Below, piece by piece: positions 1 to 7,754 of a stretch of 29,603 nucleotides of DNA (positions are counted from its first letter, which is position 1; each line of letters starts with the position of its first letter). The notes beneath the pieces were generated by a model. It was not told where the DNA came from. It searched no databases and worked only from the letters and a program-made list of their open reading frames with translations. The stretch is from Bacteroidales bacterium (GTDB taxonomy: Bacteria > Bacteroidota > Bacteroidia > Bacteroidales > UBA932), in assembly GCA_004552615.1 (NCBI GenBank), contig SFNZ01000015.1:1-29603 (forward strand), in the 5' to 3' direction. The position numbers and the translations under genes are program-made.

Positions 1-1041
1 ATGAGTATGGCAAATAGGACACTCCCACTCACGGACAGACAAGTCTTTAGTCTGTTTGTTGATATACCCACAGACATTACAAGTCTGCGAGGAGGGAAAG
101 TATCTGTCTATTTTCACAACCTTTTTTCCGTTCCATTCTGCCTTATAGGCAAGCATGGAAACGAAGCTGCCCCAGCTTGCATCAGTAACGGATTTGGCAA
201 GGTGATGGTTTCTCTCCATGCCCTTTACATTCAAATCCTCGATGCAGATGGTATCATATCTTCTAACAAGAGAGATGGAGCACTTATGCAGATAGTCGGC
301 ACGACAATTGGCAATCTTTTCGTGAAGTCTGGCAACTTTAAGCCTTTGGTTTTCAAACCCTCTGCTGCCTTTCTTCTTGCGGGAAAGATGTCGCTGTGCT
401 TTAGCAAGTTTACGCTCGTATCTTCTTGTATATCGGTTATTCGTGAAAGTTTCTCCCTCAGAAGTGATAAGCAAGTCCTTCAAGCCCATATCCACACCAA
501 CCGACTTATTAGTCTTTTCAAGTGGAGTTACGTATTCTTCTTCTGTAAATACAGAAACGAAATACTTTCCGCTTGGCGTTTTGGAAATAGTTACCTTGCC
601 GATTTTTCCTTTTATCTCACGGTGTACACGGCACTTGATACCCTCCTTGAACTTGGGTATGAAAAGCCTGCCACCTGCGACAGATGCAAATTGTGGAATG
701 GTAAAGCTATTCTTAGAGCGCTTGGATTTGAAGTTAGGAAACTTCGCCCGCTTCTGAAAGAAATTGGTATAGGCTACTTCGAGGCTTCGGATTGCGAACT
801 GCAAGGTTTGAGAATTTACTTCTTTAAGCCATGCTGTTGCTTCCTGCTTTTTCAATGCGGTAAGCGCTTTAGCCTGCGCATAGTAGTTATCACTCTTACC
901 TGTGAGCCTATATTGCTCTTTGCGTTGATTGAGAAAGTAGTTGTACACAAACCGAGCACAACCGAAATGCCTTGCCAGCAAATCGGCTTGCTCCTTGTTC
1001 GGGTACAATCTGAACTTGTATGTTCTATTAATCTTTCTCAT
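1..1041 (-). CDS. tnpB: IS200/IS605-family TnpB (OrfB) RNA-guided nuclease, C-terminus cut by window edge
   Basis: The minus strand is open for 347 codons from an ATG at 1041 to the left edge. The N-terminus (MRKINRTYKFRLYPNKEQ) is the typical OrfB helix-turn-helix start. RuvC-like residues are visible: Asp184 in GVDMGLKD and Glu268 in ICIEDLNV. A four-cysteine zinc finger follows (CNVC at 321-324, CPIC at 341-344), and the final visible residues HTH lead into the usual HDRD motif, whose catalytic Asp lies outside. TnpB proteins are RNA-guided DNA endonucleases of IS200/IS605 elements; the guide normally comes from the element's right end, here beyond the left edge. No TnpA is seen on the visible side. 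The gene is intact as far as it can be read. A promoter-like site sits 8 bases upstream of the start. Confidence 0.95.
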   Translation of the reverse strand, partial: MRKINRTYKFRLYPNKEQADLLARHFGCARFVYNYFLNQRKEQYRLTGKSDNYYAQAKALTALKKQEATAWLKEVNSQTLQFAIRSLEVAYTNFFQKRAKFPNFKSKRSKNSFTIPQFASVAGGRLFIPKFKEGIKCRVHREIKGKIGKVTISKTPSGKYFVSVFTEEEYVTPLEKTNKSVGVDMGLKDLLITSEGETFTNNRYTRRYERKLAKAQRHLSRKKKGSRGFENQRLKVARLHEKIANCRADYLHKCSISLVRRYDTICIEDLNVKGMERNHHLAKSVTDASWGSFVSMLAYKAEWNGKKVVKIDRYFPSSQTCNVCGYINKQTKDLSVREWECPICHTH

Positions 1042-1049
1042 ACCGCTTA

Positions 1050-1081
1050 CAAAGTTAGTAATTATTTCGTAAATAGCCAAA
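1050..1081 (-). promoter_or_regulatory. Promoter for tnpB
   Basis: On the minus strand, TTTG (complement of 1078-1081), 20 bases, then TAACTTTG (complement of 1050-1057) match the Bacteroidota -33/-7 consensus. The -7 box ends 8 bases before the tnpB ATG. Confidence 0.6.
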
Positions 1082-1105
1082 AGTTTATGTATATTTGTGG
1101 CATGA

Positions 1106-1387
1106 AAGAAAATTATAAACCAGAAGGACAAAAAGAAGTACGGACATCCCACCATCAAGCCGCTGCCGATAATAGAGCGGATAGTGCTCAACAGCTCACG
1201 CCCGGGGGATGTCGTTCTTGACCCTTTCATGGGGAGCGGAACGACCGGAGTCGCTGCGGTACGGAACGGACGCTCGTTCATCGGATGCGAGATTGACGGG
1301 AGATATTTCGACACGGCAAGGAACAGGATTAATGATTCCCTGGCGCTGTTCAATGATTCTCTGGCACCGTTCGGGGAAAATTTATGA
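1106..1387 (+). pseudogene. DNA methyltransferase, C-terminal fragment (N6_N4_Mtase family)
   Basis: The frame is open from 1106 (after a TGA at 1103-1105) to the stop at 1385-1387. It contains HPTIKPL, then GDVVLDPFMGSGTTG, the AdoMet-binding FxGxG motif, then FIGCEIDGRYF and a short C-terminal helix. This is the C-terminal third of a type II-like phage or MTase-associated adenine or N4-cytosine methyltransferase. The target-recognition region and the catalytic (D/N/S)PP(Y/W) motif are missing. The break coincides with the upstream flank of the tnpB element, so I infer that the IS inserted into the gene and separated its N-terminal part. The exact junction, somewhere between about 1058 and 1130, cannot be placed without the other flank. 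The fragment has no ATG before 1184 in frame and is unlikely to be active. Confidence 0.85.
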
Positions 1388-1395
1388 ATTATTTT

Positions 1396-1426
1396 TTTGC
1401 TGATTTAAAAAAATAAGTTAGATTTG
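1396..1426 (+). promoter_or_regulatory. Bacteroidota promoter for leader RNA and replication module
   Basis: TTTG at 1396-1399, exactly 19 bases, then TAGATTTG at 1419-1426 match the consensus TTTG-N19-TAnnTTTG. Transcription should start near 1431, reading into the structured leader and then the helicase gene at 1540. Confidence 0.85.
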
Positions 1427-1430
1427 CGGT

Positions 1431-1522
1431 GTGGTGTTGCCTGCGCCACTGGAGAGATAGGGCGTTTCCCGAGCTTTCGCAGGCACCCGGAATACCGGGG
1501 AGAGCAAGGGGGACGCCTTTTT
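1431..1522 (+). ncRNA. Structured leader RNA or small RNA with pseudoknot or attenuator arms
   Basis: This 150-base gap has no supported gene but is rich in complementary arms. TGCCTGCG (1438-1445) pairs perfectly with CGCAGGCA (1478-1485). GGCGTTTCCC (1461-1470) pairs over ten bases, with two G-U, with GGGGGACGCC (1508-1517), followed by five T. CCCGG-AATA-CCGGG (1486-1499) is a hairpin. The first two helices interleave, so they form either a pseudoknot or two exclusive states, the second resembling an intrinsic terminator. A strong promoter lies just upstream. The element could be a cis attenuator or riboswitch for the replication genes, or a free small RNA of about 90 nt. I do not recognise a known family. 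Confidence 0.6.
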
Positions 1523-1539
1523 AATTACCGCTGATTAGT

Positions 1540-3111
1540 ATGAAGTATCAAATTATAGTCGATTATCTTGTCGAGACCGTGGGTGCTGCCTGTACCGGTC
1601 TCGGCGACGGTGATGGCACGGTGAACAAGGGCAAGGAGGCCACGATGTGCGAATTTTTCGAGAGGTACATCAGCGGAAAGGACTGGGACGACGAGAGGGT
1701 GAACCAGTACATTCTTGTGGCCGAGGGTGACATTCCGTATATATATAACGGGAAGTATTACGAGAGGGCCGGGGAGATAGACATGCGCTCGATAGTCAAG
1801 AGGGTAATGGAGAAGATTGGGATAGGGACTGTGTACCGGCAGAACAGCCACGTGAAGATTGCGCACGAGTGTCTTGAGTCCCTTATCTGCAACCCGTCAG
1901 GGCAGTTCAATCCGAACCGGAGGTACATTGTTTTCAGGAACGGGGTCTTGGATACGGAGGAGCAGAAGCTCTTGAGCTTCAGCCCGGACTACGTGACGGA
2001 CATCGTTCTGGACTTCGCATACAATAAGGATATGAGGTTCCCTCTGTGGGACGGGTTCGTGAAGGCCACCATTCCGGATGACGGGATGAGGGTTGCGTTG
2101 CAGATGTTCACGGGAGGATTCCTCATCGACCGCAACAGGTTCAAGATTGAGTATATATGCTACCTTGTCGGAGGCGGATGCAACGGAAAGTCCGTGCTGA
2201 CCGGGGCGATTGCAGGTGTGTTCGGGAAGAACCTCGTGAGCGCATATAGTCCGGAGCAGCTTTTCAAGAGTTCGCAGAGCATGTACTACCTTGCGGACAT
2301 CAGCGGAAAGCTGGCCAACATCTGCGATGACATGAGCAACAAGGACGTGTCGGGAGGAGACTTCAAGCTGTTGGTGTCCGGTGCGCAGTTCCCTGCGAGA
2401 TTCCCTTGGGGCAGGCCGTTCCTCGTGACAAGAGTGCCATTGCTCCTGTGCAACGTAAACGACATACCTCCGACCACGGACGACAGCAACGGGCATTTCA
2501 GGAGGCAGTTGCCTATTATATGCCCGAATCAGATAAAGGAGAAGGACAAGGACCCGGAACTTCCGAGCAAGTTGGCCACAGATGAAGCAAAGGCTGCGAT
2601 ATTCAACTGGATATATGAGGGCTACAAGGCTCTTGTGGCCGAAAGGGGCAAGATTGAGATAAGCCAGAGCATCCGTGAGGTGCAGGACGATATCAAGGAG
2701 CAGAGCAACAGTGTCCGCAGGTGGATAAAGGAGAACGGCTACATAGCTGTTGAGCCGAATGGTGCCGCTGACCCGAGGTGGAGGCCGATGAAGGAGATAA
2801 TGAGAGATTACAGGGACTACTGCCACGACTACTCGGAGTTGTCGAAATCACCGAAGGCCGTTGCGAAAGTCCTGCGGGACCTCGGAATACGTTCCAAGAG
2901 GTGCAGCGACACGACTTGGTATTGCATTGGCATAGGGCCGTTCTCCGACCCCGAGCTGGAGCCTGTGGTTACGCAGGTTCCGGAGGATTTACCTCCGTCA
3001 GAGGAAGTACCAAAGAGGAGGGAAGGCCCGCTTCCGGGAATTGACATGCCGAAATCACTGTTCATGGAAACAATAAAGAATGAAGGAAACGAGGCAGACT
3101 TGCCGTTCTAA
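1540..3111 (+). CDS. D5/P4-type SF3 replicative helicase (primase C-terminal-like)
   Basis: A 523-residue protein with the superfamily 3 helicase core of phage and plasmid D5/P4-family proteins. Walker A is GGGCNGKS at residues 211-218, Walker B lies in LANICDDM, and the motif C region is LLLCNVNDIPP followed by the arginine-finger-like FRRQLPI. The N-terminal 200 residues resemble the D5_N helical region. No archaeo-eukaryotic primase domain is seen, so priming is probably supplied by the next gene or the host. It should form a hexameric DNA helicase at the phage origin. It is the first gene after the structured leader and starts the plus-strand replication module. The C-terminus is proline- and acid-rich. 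Confidence 0.9.
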   Translation: MKYQIIVDYLVETVGAACTGLGDGDGTVNKGKEATMCEFFERYISGKDWDDERVNQYILVAEGDIPYIYNGKYYERAGEIDMRSIVKRVMEKIGIGTVYRQNSHVKIAHECLESLICNPSGQFNPNRRYIVFRNGVLDTEEQKLLSFSPDYVTDIVLDFAYNKDMRFPLWDGFVKATIPDDGMRVALQMFTGGFLIDRNRFKIEYICYLVGGGCNGKSVLTGAIAGVFGKNLVSAYSPEQLFKSSQSMYYLADISGKLANICDDMSNKDVSGGDFKLLVSGAQFPARFPWGRPFLVTRVPLLLCNVNDIPPTTDDSNGHFRRQLPIICPNQIKEKDKDPELPSKLATDEAKAAIFNWIYEGYKALVAERGKIEISQSIREVQDDIKEQSNSVRRWIKENGYIAVEPNGAADPRWRPMKEIMRDYRDYCHDYSELSKSPKAVAKVLRDLGIRSKRCSDTTWYCIGIGPFSDPELEPVVTQVPEDLPPSEEVPKRREGPLPGIDMPKSLFMETIKNEGNEADLPF

Positions 3112-3123
3112 AGAATTAATCGT

Positions 3124-4044
3124 ATGAGAGAGCTGATTGATTGGTACAGGGTCTTTGACCGGGTTCCGGAGATAATGGGGCTTGAGCTTGTCCGAAACGG
3201 CAAGAGCTGGACAGGCAGGTACTACATAAACGGGGATGTGCATCCATACAGGGCGGACAAGCTGAAATGCAAGATATATCAGAGCATGGTGTTCGTCTAT
3301 GAGCAGGGAGGGGAGAGCCTGTCGCTTCCGGAATGGCTTGTTACATACGGAGGGGCGAAGGACTACAAGGAGGCGTATGAGAGGATAAGGGGTGTCAAAC
3401 TGACCGCCCCTGTAAAGCACGAGGTAAGGGAAACGAAGGTTCTCCATGTCAGTCCGGATGTTCTCTATGCAGCAAGGGGCTACGACCTGCACAGATGCAG
3501 CCTTTTCAACTGGATGTGCACGATGTTCCCGGAGCAGAGGGTGATGCAGGTATGGAATGAGTACAACGTGACGACGGACTGGCAGGGAAATGCGGTGTTT
3601 TGGTATGTTGACCGCAAGGGCAGGATACTCCATGACAAGAGAATCAGGTACGGAGAGGACGGCCATAGGATAAAAGACTGCGCAATGAACAGGAAATTCA
3701 GGGTCGGTGACGGTTACAGCGGAAGATGTTGGTTCGGGGAACACCTGATTGAGCCGGGCAGGAAGACCGCAGTCGTGGAGTCGGAAAAGACCTGCCTCCT
3801 TTTCAGACTGTATTACAACTGTCCTGTCGTGGCCACCGGAGGGAAGGGAAATCTGCACGGGCCGTATGACAACCTTGCGCTCTATCCGGATTTGGATGCG
3901 GTCGAAGAATGGCGAAAATCCGGTGCAGAGGTGCGTGAATGGTGGAAAGACCTACCGGAAGAACTCGGAAAAACGGCAGATATTGGAGATTTGATAGATT
4001 TTTTTTGCAATAAAAGAAAAAATGCGTATATTTGTCAAAAATGA
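3124..4044 (+). CDS. TOPRIM-domain primase-like protein (DUF6371-like)
   Basis: A 306-residue protein starting 12 bases after the helicase. The C-terminal half has TOPRIM features: VVESEKTCLL with the catalytic Glu, VVATGGKGNL, and LYPDLDA with the Asp pair. This arrangement is typical of short primase-like proteins of Bacteroidota mobile elements. The N-terminal half (about residues 1-110) has no cysteine zinc finger of the DnaG type. It probably works with the SF3 helicase as a split primase-helicase. The last bases overlap the promoter of the next gene. The TOPRIM assignment is solid; primase activity is inferred from context. Confidence 0.8.
   Translation: MRELIDWYRVFDRVPEIMGLELVRNGKSWTGRYYINGDVHPYRADKLKCKIYQSMVFVYEQGGESLSLPEWLVTYGGAKDYKEAYERIRGVKLTAPVKHEVRETKVLHVSPDVLYAARGYDLHRCSLFNWMCTMFPEQRVMQVWNEYNVTTDWQGNAVFWYVDRKGRILHDKRIRYGEDGHRIKDCAMNRKFRVGDGYSGRCWFGEHLIEPGRKTAVVESEKTCLLFRLYYNCPVVATGGKGNLHGPYDNLALYPDLDAVEEWRKSGAEVREWWKDLPEELGKTADIGDLIDFFCNKRKNAYICQK
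4004..4034 (+). promoter_or_regulatory. Bacteroidota promoter inside the 3' end of the TOPRIM gene
   Basis: TTTG at 4004-4007, 19 bases, TATATTTG at 4027-4034. It starts an internal transcript for the genes from 4052 on, and shows that the upstream ATG at 4022 cannot be the normal start of the next gene. Confidence 0.85.
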
Positions 4045-4051
4045 TGATATT

Positions 4052-4537
4052 ATGAGCAAGATTAAGAAATTATGGGGCAGAATTGCCGGATGGTTCCTGT
4101 ACACATTCCTGAATCCTGTACTGTTCAGGTCGGAAAGCGGAGGGTTCAAGGTTGTCTTCCGCAGGTACTGGATGGAAATCAGGTCTTTATCCGACAATTT
4201 CCGCATGAGGGTGATGATATGCGAGCATCCATACGGTTACTTGCTGTTCGGTGCCAGGAATGGCAACGAGAAGAACGTTCAGGCTTTCTGCGAGTACGTG
4301 TATGCGGTCGTGATGACCCTGACTACCGACCAGAAGTTCGCAAACGAGGTGCAGAGGTCGCTGGGCAGGTGTTATGAGCGCAGGGCGAATGCGGAGCTGA
4401 AGAAAACCGCAAAGGATAGGGATGATGCGACCGCAATAAGCGAGGTCATGCAGCAGGTTGAATCGGACAAGATGAGCCGCAGGGAAAGACGTAGGCTTAC
4501 ACGTCAGTTGAAAAAGGAGATAAGGAATGGAAAGTAA
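4052..4537 (+). CDS. Hypothetical protein, basic C-terminus
   Basis: A 161-residue protein of unknown function. I chose the ATG at 4052 because the longer frame from 4022 overlaps the -7 box of the promoter at 4004-4034. The N-terminus (MSKIKKLWGRIAGWFLYTFL) has an amphipathic or weakly hydrophobic stretch; the C-terminus is strongly basic (SRRERRRLTRQLKKEIRN), suggesting nucleic-acid contact. The stop overlaps the next gene by 11 bases, so the two are probably translationally coupled. No family recognised. Confidence 0.7.
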   Translation: MSKIKKLWGRIAGWFLYTFLNPVLFRSESGGFKVVFRRYWMEIRSLSDNFRMRVMICEHPYGYLLFGARNGNEKNVQAFCEYVYAVVMTLTTDQKFANEVQRSLGRCYERRANAELKKTAKDRDDATAISEVMQQVESDKMSRRERRRLTRQLKKEIRNGK

Positions 4538-4865
4538 GAAGATAAACAACTATCTTAATTATTGGATAGACCAGAAGATAATGTTCACACGAGGGAGCGT
4601 GGCGAACTGGTATCAAATGATGAAGAAGATTGAGGCCGGACAGGTGTTTCAGTCCGAGGTGTTCTCGCGGATTCTGTTCACGGACAAGGAGGTAAGGGAT
4701 TTGTTTGATTCCTTCTTCTCCGGAGAGGACAGGAAGCTGTTCACATCCGATGACATGGGCAGGTTCGGGTTCAAGAACAACTACTTCATCAATCAGGCGA
4801 TTTATGAAGGCAAGTTCATCAAGTTTACAAGACTTGGGAAGCCTATTCTGTATATTAAAAACTAA
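4527..4865 (+). CDS. Hypothetical protein
   Basis: A 112-residue protein beginning inside the previous gene (ATG at 4527, 11-base overlap). It is rich in aromatic and charged residues, with no cysteine pairs, P-loop or membrane segment. Position between replication and recombination genes suggests an early accessory role. No family recognised. Confidence 0.7.
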   Translation: MESKKINNYLNYWIDQKIMFTRGSVANWYQMMKKIEAGQVFQSEVFSRILFTDKEVRDLFDSFFSGEDRKLFTSDDMGRFGFKNNYFINQAIYEGKFIKFTRLGKPILYIKN

Positions 4866-4883
4866 TTTTAAAAAAGCTAAAGT

Positions 4884-5765
4884 ATGGGAGCTTTGAGAAA
4901 GGCGGAAAGAAAATCCGCAAAGATACGCTTGGGCCTTGCGTCTCCGAGTGGTGGAGGAAAGACCTATTCAGCACTGCTTATCGCACGTGGTCTCGCAGGA
5001 AGCTGGGACAAGATTGCGGTCATTGACACGGAGAACGGCTCCGCTGACCTGTATTCCTCATTGGGTGACTACAACGTGCTGAGTCTTACCGCACCGTATC
5101 ATCCGCAGAGGTACATCGACGCAATTCATGAGTGCGAGGAGGCCGGCATGGAGGTCATCATCATCGACAGCATCACGCATGAATGGTCGGGAGTCGGAGG
5201 TTGTTTGGAGATTCAGCAGATGGAGGTGGACAAGCAGAGGGTAAAGAACACCTACACGGCATGGAAGGTCGTTACTCCTATCCATCAGAAGTTCATCGAC
5301 GCAATCCTTCAGAGCAAGTGCCACATCATCACGACAGTGAGGAGCAAGACTGACTACATGCAGGTGGATGACAACGGTCGCAAGTCCATTCAGAAGGTCG
5401 GAATGGCTCAGGTAACGAGGGACGGATTCGAGTATGAGCTTACGGTATCGCTTGACCTTGACGAAAACCATAGGGCGGTCGTATCAAAGGACAGAACCAA
5501 TCTGTTCGAGGGTCAACCTGCATTCATCCCTACCATCGAGACCGGAGCAATCTTGCGTCAGTGGTGCGAGACCGGGGTCAACGAGAAACAGGAACTGCTT
5601 GACAGCCTGAAGGACTGCGTGAGCAGGCAGGATTTCGATAATCTTACTCTGAAGTATACGAACCTGCTTGTGAATGACGCAACAGGCCGCAGGGTTTTCC
5701 CGGAGGATTTGCGCAAGGCTATCCGGGCAAGGTATGAGGAAGTTTCATCAATAAAGGAGAAGTGA
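4884..5765 (+). CDS. Sak4-like RecA-fold ATPase (AAA_24)
   Basis: A 293-residue protein. Walker A is SPSGGGKT at residues 20-27, preceded by IRLGLA; a strand ending in AVIDTENGSADLY follows, and Walker B is EVIIIDSITHEW. This is the AAA_24 nucleotide-binding family of phages, which includes the Sak4 RecA-like single-strand annealing proteins. It should act with the YqaJ exonuclease two genes downstream and the DUF3127 protein as a phage recombination system. The C-terminal 70 residues are less conserved in look and may bind partners. Recombinase function is inferred from family and neighbours; other AAA_24 proteins have unknown roles. Confidence 0.82.
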   Translation: MGALRKAERKSAKIRLGLASPSGGGKTYSALLIARGLAGSWDKIAVIDTENGSADLYSSLGDYNVLSLTAPYHPQRYIDAIHECEEAGMEVIIIDSITHEWSGVGGCLEIQQMEVDKQRVKNTYTAWKVVTPIHQKFIDAILQSKCHIITTVRSKTDYMQVDDNGRKSIQKVGMAQVTRDGFEYELTVSLDLDENHRAVVSKDRTNLFEGQPAFIPTIETGAILRQWCETGVNEKQELLDSLKDCVSRQDFDNLTLKYTNLLVNDATGRRVFPEDLRKAIRARYEEVSSIKEK

Positions 5766-5766
5766 T

Positions 5767-5931
5767 ATGATTGACTTGGGATACGCTAACGGCTGGATTA
5801 AAGAGCCGGCTCTCTACAAGGAGGCAAAAGAAAAGGGTTACAAGTTCGAGGAAAAGGAAGTTGGTAACTGCATTCACGAGTATGTATGTAAGGAGCTTGA
5901 CTTCAAGTTCCGTGTTGATTCAAGCGATTAG
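5767..5931 (+). CDS. Small hypothetical protein, 54 aa
   Basis: ATG at 5767, just after the TGA of the ATPase gene (5763-5765), with AAGGAG upstream at 5756-5761, an unusually good ribosome site for this window. The protein begins MIDLGYANGWIKEP and is rich in Lys and Glu with two cysteines. It ends three bases before the exonuclease start. Tight packing between two recombination genes and the ribosome site support it. Function unknown; a partner or regulator of the exonuclease or ATPase is possible. Confidence 0.7.
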   Translation: MIDLGYANGWIKEPALYKEAKEKGYKFEEKEVGNCIHEYVCKELDFKFRVDSSD

Positions 5932-5934
5932 GAT

Positions 5935-6681
5935 ATGGGACAGGCAATATCAGTACCTGAATATCTTCAGGAGAGCCAGCGCACCGAGGAATGGTACGAG
6001 AAGCGCATTGGCAAGTTCACCGGTTCGGGCATAAAGAACCTTATGAGCAAGGGGCGTGGGAAGGATGCACAGTGGGGAGACACCGCAAGGGCATACGTGT
6101 TCTCCAAGCTCTATGAGAGGGTCAGCAACTCACGTATTCAGACTCCGGAGACCTACGCAATGGCAAAGGGCAAGGAAGCCGAGGTAGATGCAGTAAGGGT
6201 TTTCGGTGAGAGGACGAGGTTCCATGTAGAGCCTGTGGAGTTCCTTTTATCGCCGGATGTGCCGTACATTGGCGCATCACCTGACGGACTTGTTTACGAC
6301 AGCAGGGACAGGCTTGTGGGTACGTTTGAGACCAAGTGCAGGCTTGACGAGTCAATGCTGCGGAACGCATTCGTCCGGGTCACTCCGAGCCACGACACGT
6401 TCTGGCAGTTGCAGACCGAGATGTATGTGGCCGGGGTGAAGGAGAACTACTTCACGCATTACTCGCCAGACAGGGAATGTCCTTTCGACTTGCAGATTCA
6501 GGTTGTCGAGAGGGATGACGAGGCCATAGCGATGATGCTCGAGAGGGCGGAGATTGCAAACAGGGTAATAGAGGAGGCAATCGCAAGTGTAGGCCCGGTC
6601 AACGACCGCAGGATAAGCTATATCACCCTTACCGACCGTATGATTGCCATGAGGGAGTATGTTTACAGTCATTTAGCTTGA
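5935..6681 (+). CDS. YqaJ-family recombination exonuclease
   Basis: A 248-residue protein of the YqaJ / lambda-exonuclease PD-(D/E)XK family. Motifs in order: EEWYEKRIGKFTGS near residues 18-31, GASPDG with Asp117, FETKC with Glu132 and Lys134, and the helix WQLQTEMYV. These are the metal-binding and catalytic elements of the 5'-3' exonuclease that makes single-stranded ends for annealing. Length is normal for the family. With the Sak4-like ATPase it forms a two-component phage recombination pair. The stop overlaps the next start (TGATG), implying coupling. Confidence 0.92.
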   Translation: MGQAISVPEYLQESQRTEEWYEKRIGKFTGSGIKNLMSKGRGKDAQWGDTARAYVFSKLYERVSNSRIQTPETYAMAKGKEAEVDAVRVFGERTRFHVEPVEFLLSPDVPYIGASPDGLVYDSRDRLVGTFETKCRLDESMLRNAFVRVTPSHDTFWQLQTEMYVAGVKENYFTHYSPDRECPFDLQIQVVERDDEAIAMMLERAEIANRVIEEAIASVGPVNDRRISYITLTDRMIAMREYVYSHLA

Positions 6682-7337
6682 TGAAACCGTTAATCAACAT
6701 AAAGTCTTTTTCTGATATTGTACGTCTGTTTGACTTCATGTATAAGAAGGCAATCATGGACTGCATTGACGTGGATGATGTCCGCAAATGCAAAGATTTT
6801 CTCCGTGACATGAAGTCGAACAAGGCGTATGCATTGCTTGAGTTCGAGTACGAAATGACATGGAGGGAATGGAAGAATACATTGTATTTCTTCTGTCTCC
6901 GGAAAAGGCTTAATACGGTTGCATTGATTCTTGACTATGTGAACAGCATTTACTCATATTATGCCGTCATTCTTCCTGTGGCAATGGAGTTCTACCTGAA
7001 AGGCGTTGCGGACTACATCGAATGTCCGTATCAGGATGACTACCTGCGTTTCAGCGAGAAACCTCTTGAGATATGGGGCAGACCTTCGCTGCCGAAGACC
7101 ACAAGAAGAATGATGGATGATATGATGCAGCTTATAATGGACAGGCGGCACAGGGTTATTGAAGATCCGATGAAAAAGGCCGAATCAGACCTGAAGGAGC
7201 CAAGTCCTTCCAGTTACGATACCTTTGCTGAATGCATGTGGAGGTTGAGCGAGACCTTGAGAAAGCAGAAGCAGGAGACGGTGTATGACAGAAGCAGGAA
7301 GAACAAGGTTGTTATTAGAAAGCCGAAAAAGCCATGA
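6681..7337 (+). CDS. Hypothetical protein
   Basis: A 218-residue protein with start ATG at 6681 overlapping the exonuclease stop as TGATG; a TTG one codon earlier is less likely. It is mostly helical-looking, charged and rich in aromatic residues, with a basic tail ending in SRKNKVVIRKPKKP. No family or catalytic motif recognised. It overlaps the following gene by an ATGA junction, so it belongs to the same operon. Confidence 0.75.
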   Translation: MKPLINIKSFSDIVRLFDFMYKKAIMDCIDVDDVRKCKDFLRDMKSNKAYALLEFEYEMTWREWKNTLYFFCLRKRLNTVALILDYVNSIYSYYAVILPVAMEFYLKGVADYIECPYQDDYLRFSEKPLEIWGRPSLPKTTRRMMDDMMQLIMDRRHRVIEDPMKKAESDLKEPSPSSYDTFAECMWRLSETLRKQKQETVYDRSRKNKVVIRKPKKP

Positions 7338-7750
7338 TTTTCAATGTTGCACATTCTGTACCGGGTAATGTCCATGCAGATTTTATTCTGCTTCCCTTGG
7401 GAATAAAGATGAACCGGGACTTGCTGAAATACAAGAAAGGAGACAGAATCAAGATGATTGATGGCAGTACATACTATATTATCCGGGCCGGAATCTTGAA
7501 CATGGACAACCCTATTGTCGCAGGCCTCTGTTACTTGAGGTATGGAATCACATTGAAAAAGATGATGCTTCATTGGAGGGACAATGCCATTGCTTATGGA
7601 TATGGCAACAAGGCAGTCAGCGATGAAGAATGTTTATTGATTGTATATGGCAGCAAAGAAGACACGGAAGCCCTTGTTTCCAAGTGGAAGCCTGTTTCTG
7701 ATAAAATGCAAGTTCAGGGAAAAGCAAATCGTCCCCCACGAGGCCATTGA
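7334..7750 (+). CDS. Hypothetical protein
   Basis: Up to 138 residues. The start at 7334 overlaps the previous stop (ATGA), but the ATG at 7409, after the A-rich AATAAAG, is an alternative that removes a poorly protein-like first 25 residues. The body contains KYKKGDRIKMIDGSTYYI, resembling a small beta barrel. The last dozen residues (KANRPPRGH) look unlike the rest, and the neighbouring frame already reads as protein there. No family recognised. Confidence 0.6.
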   Translation: MIFNVAHSVPGNVHADFILLPLGIKMNRDLLKYKKGDRIKMIDGSTYYIIRAGILNMDNPIVAGLCYLRYGITLKKMMLHWRDNAIAYGYGNKAVSDEECLLIVYGSKEDTEALVSKWKPVSDKMQVQGKANRPPRGH

Positions 7751-7754
7751 CCGG

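Noticed and set aside
1..1221. Long plus-strand open frame over the left end
   Set aside because: It mirrors the TnpB gene on the minus strand, whose motifs are unmistakable.
1427..1522. Known riboswitch or ribozyme (cobalamin, HDV-like)
   Set aside because: CCACTGG resembles part of the B12 motif, but the other conserved blocks are missing; the helix order resembles HDV ribozymes but there is no room for P3.
1525..2826. Minus-strand frames opposite the SF3 helicase
   Set aside because: No domain-like pattern; shadows of the coding strand with its Walker motifs.
4022..4051. Upstream ATG start for the gene at 4052
   Set aside because: It lies inside the -7 box of a perfect promoter.
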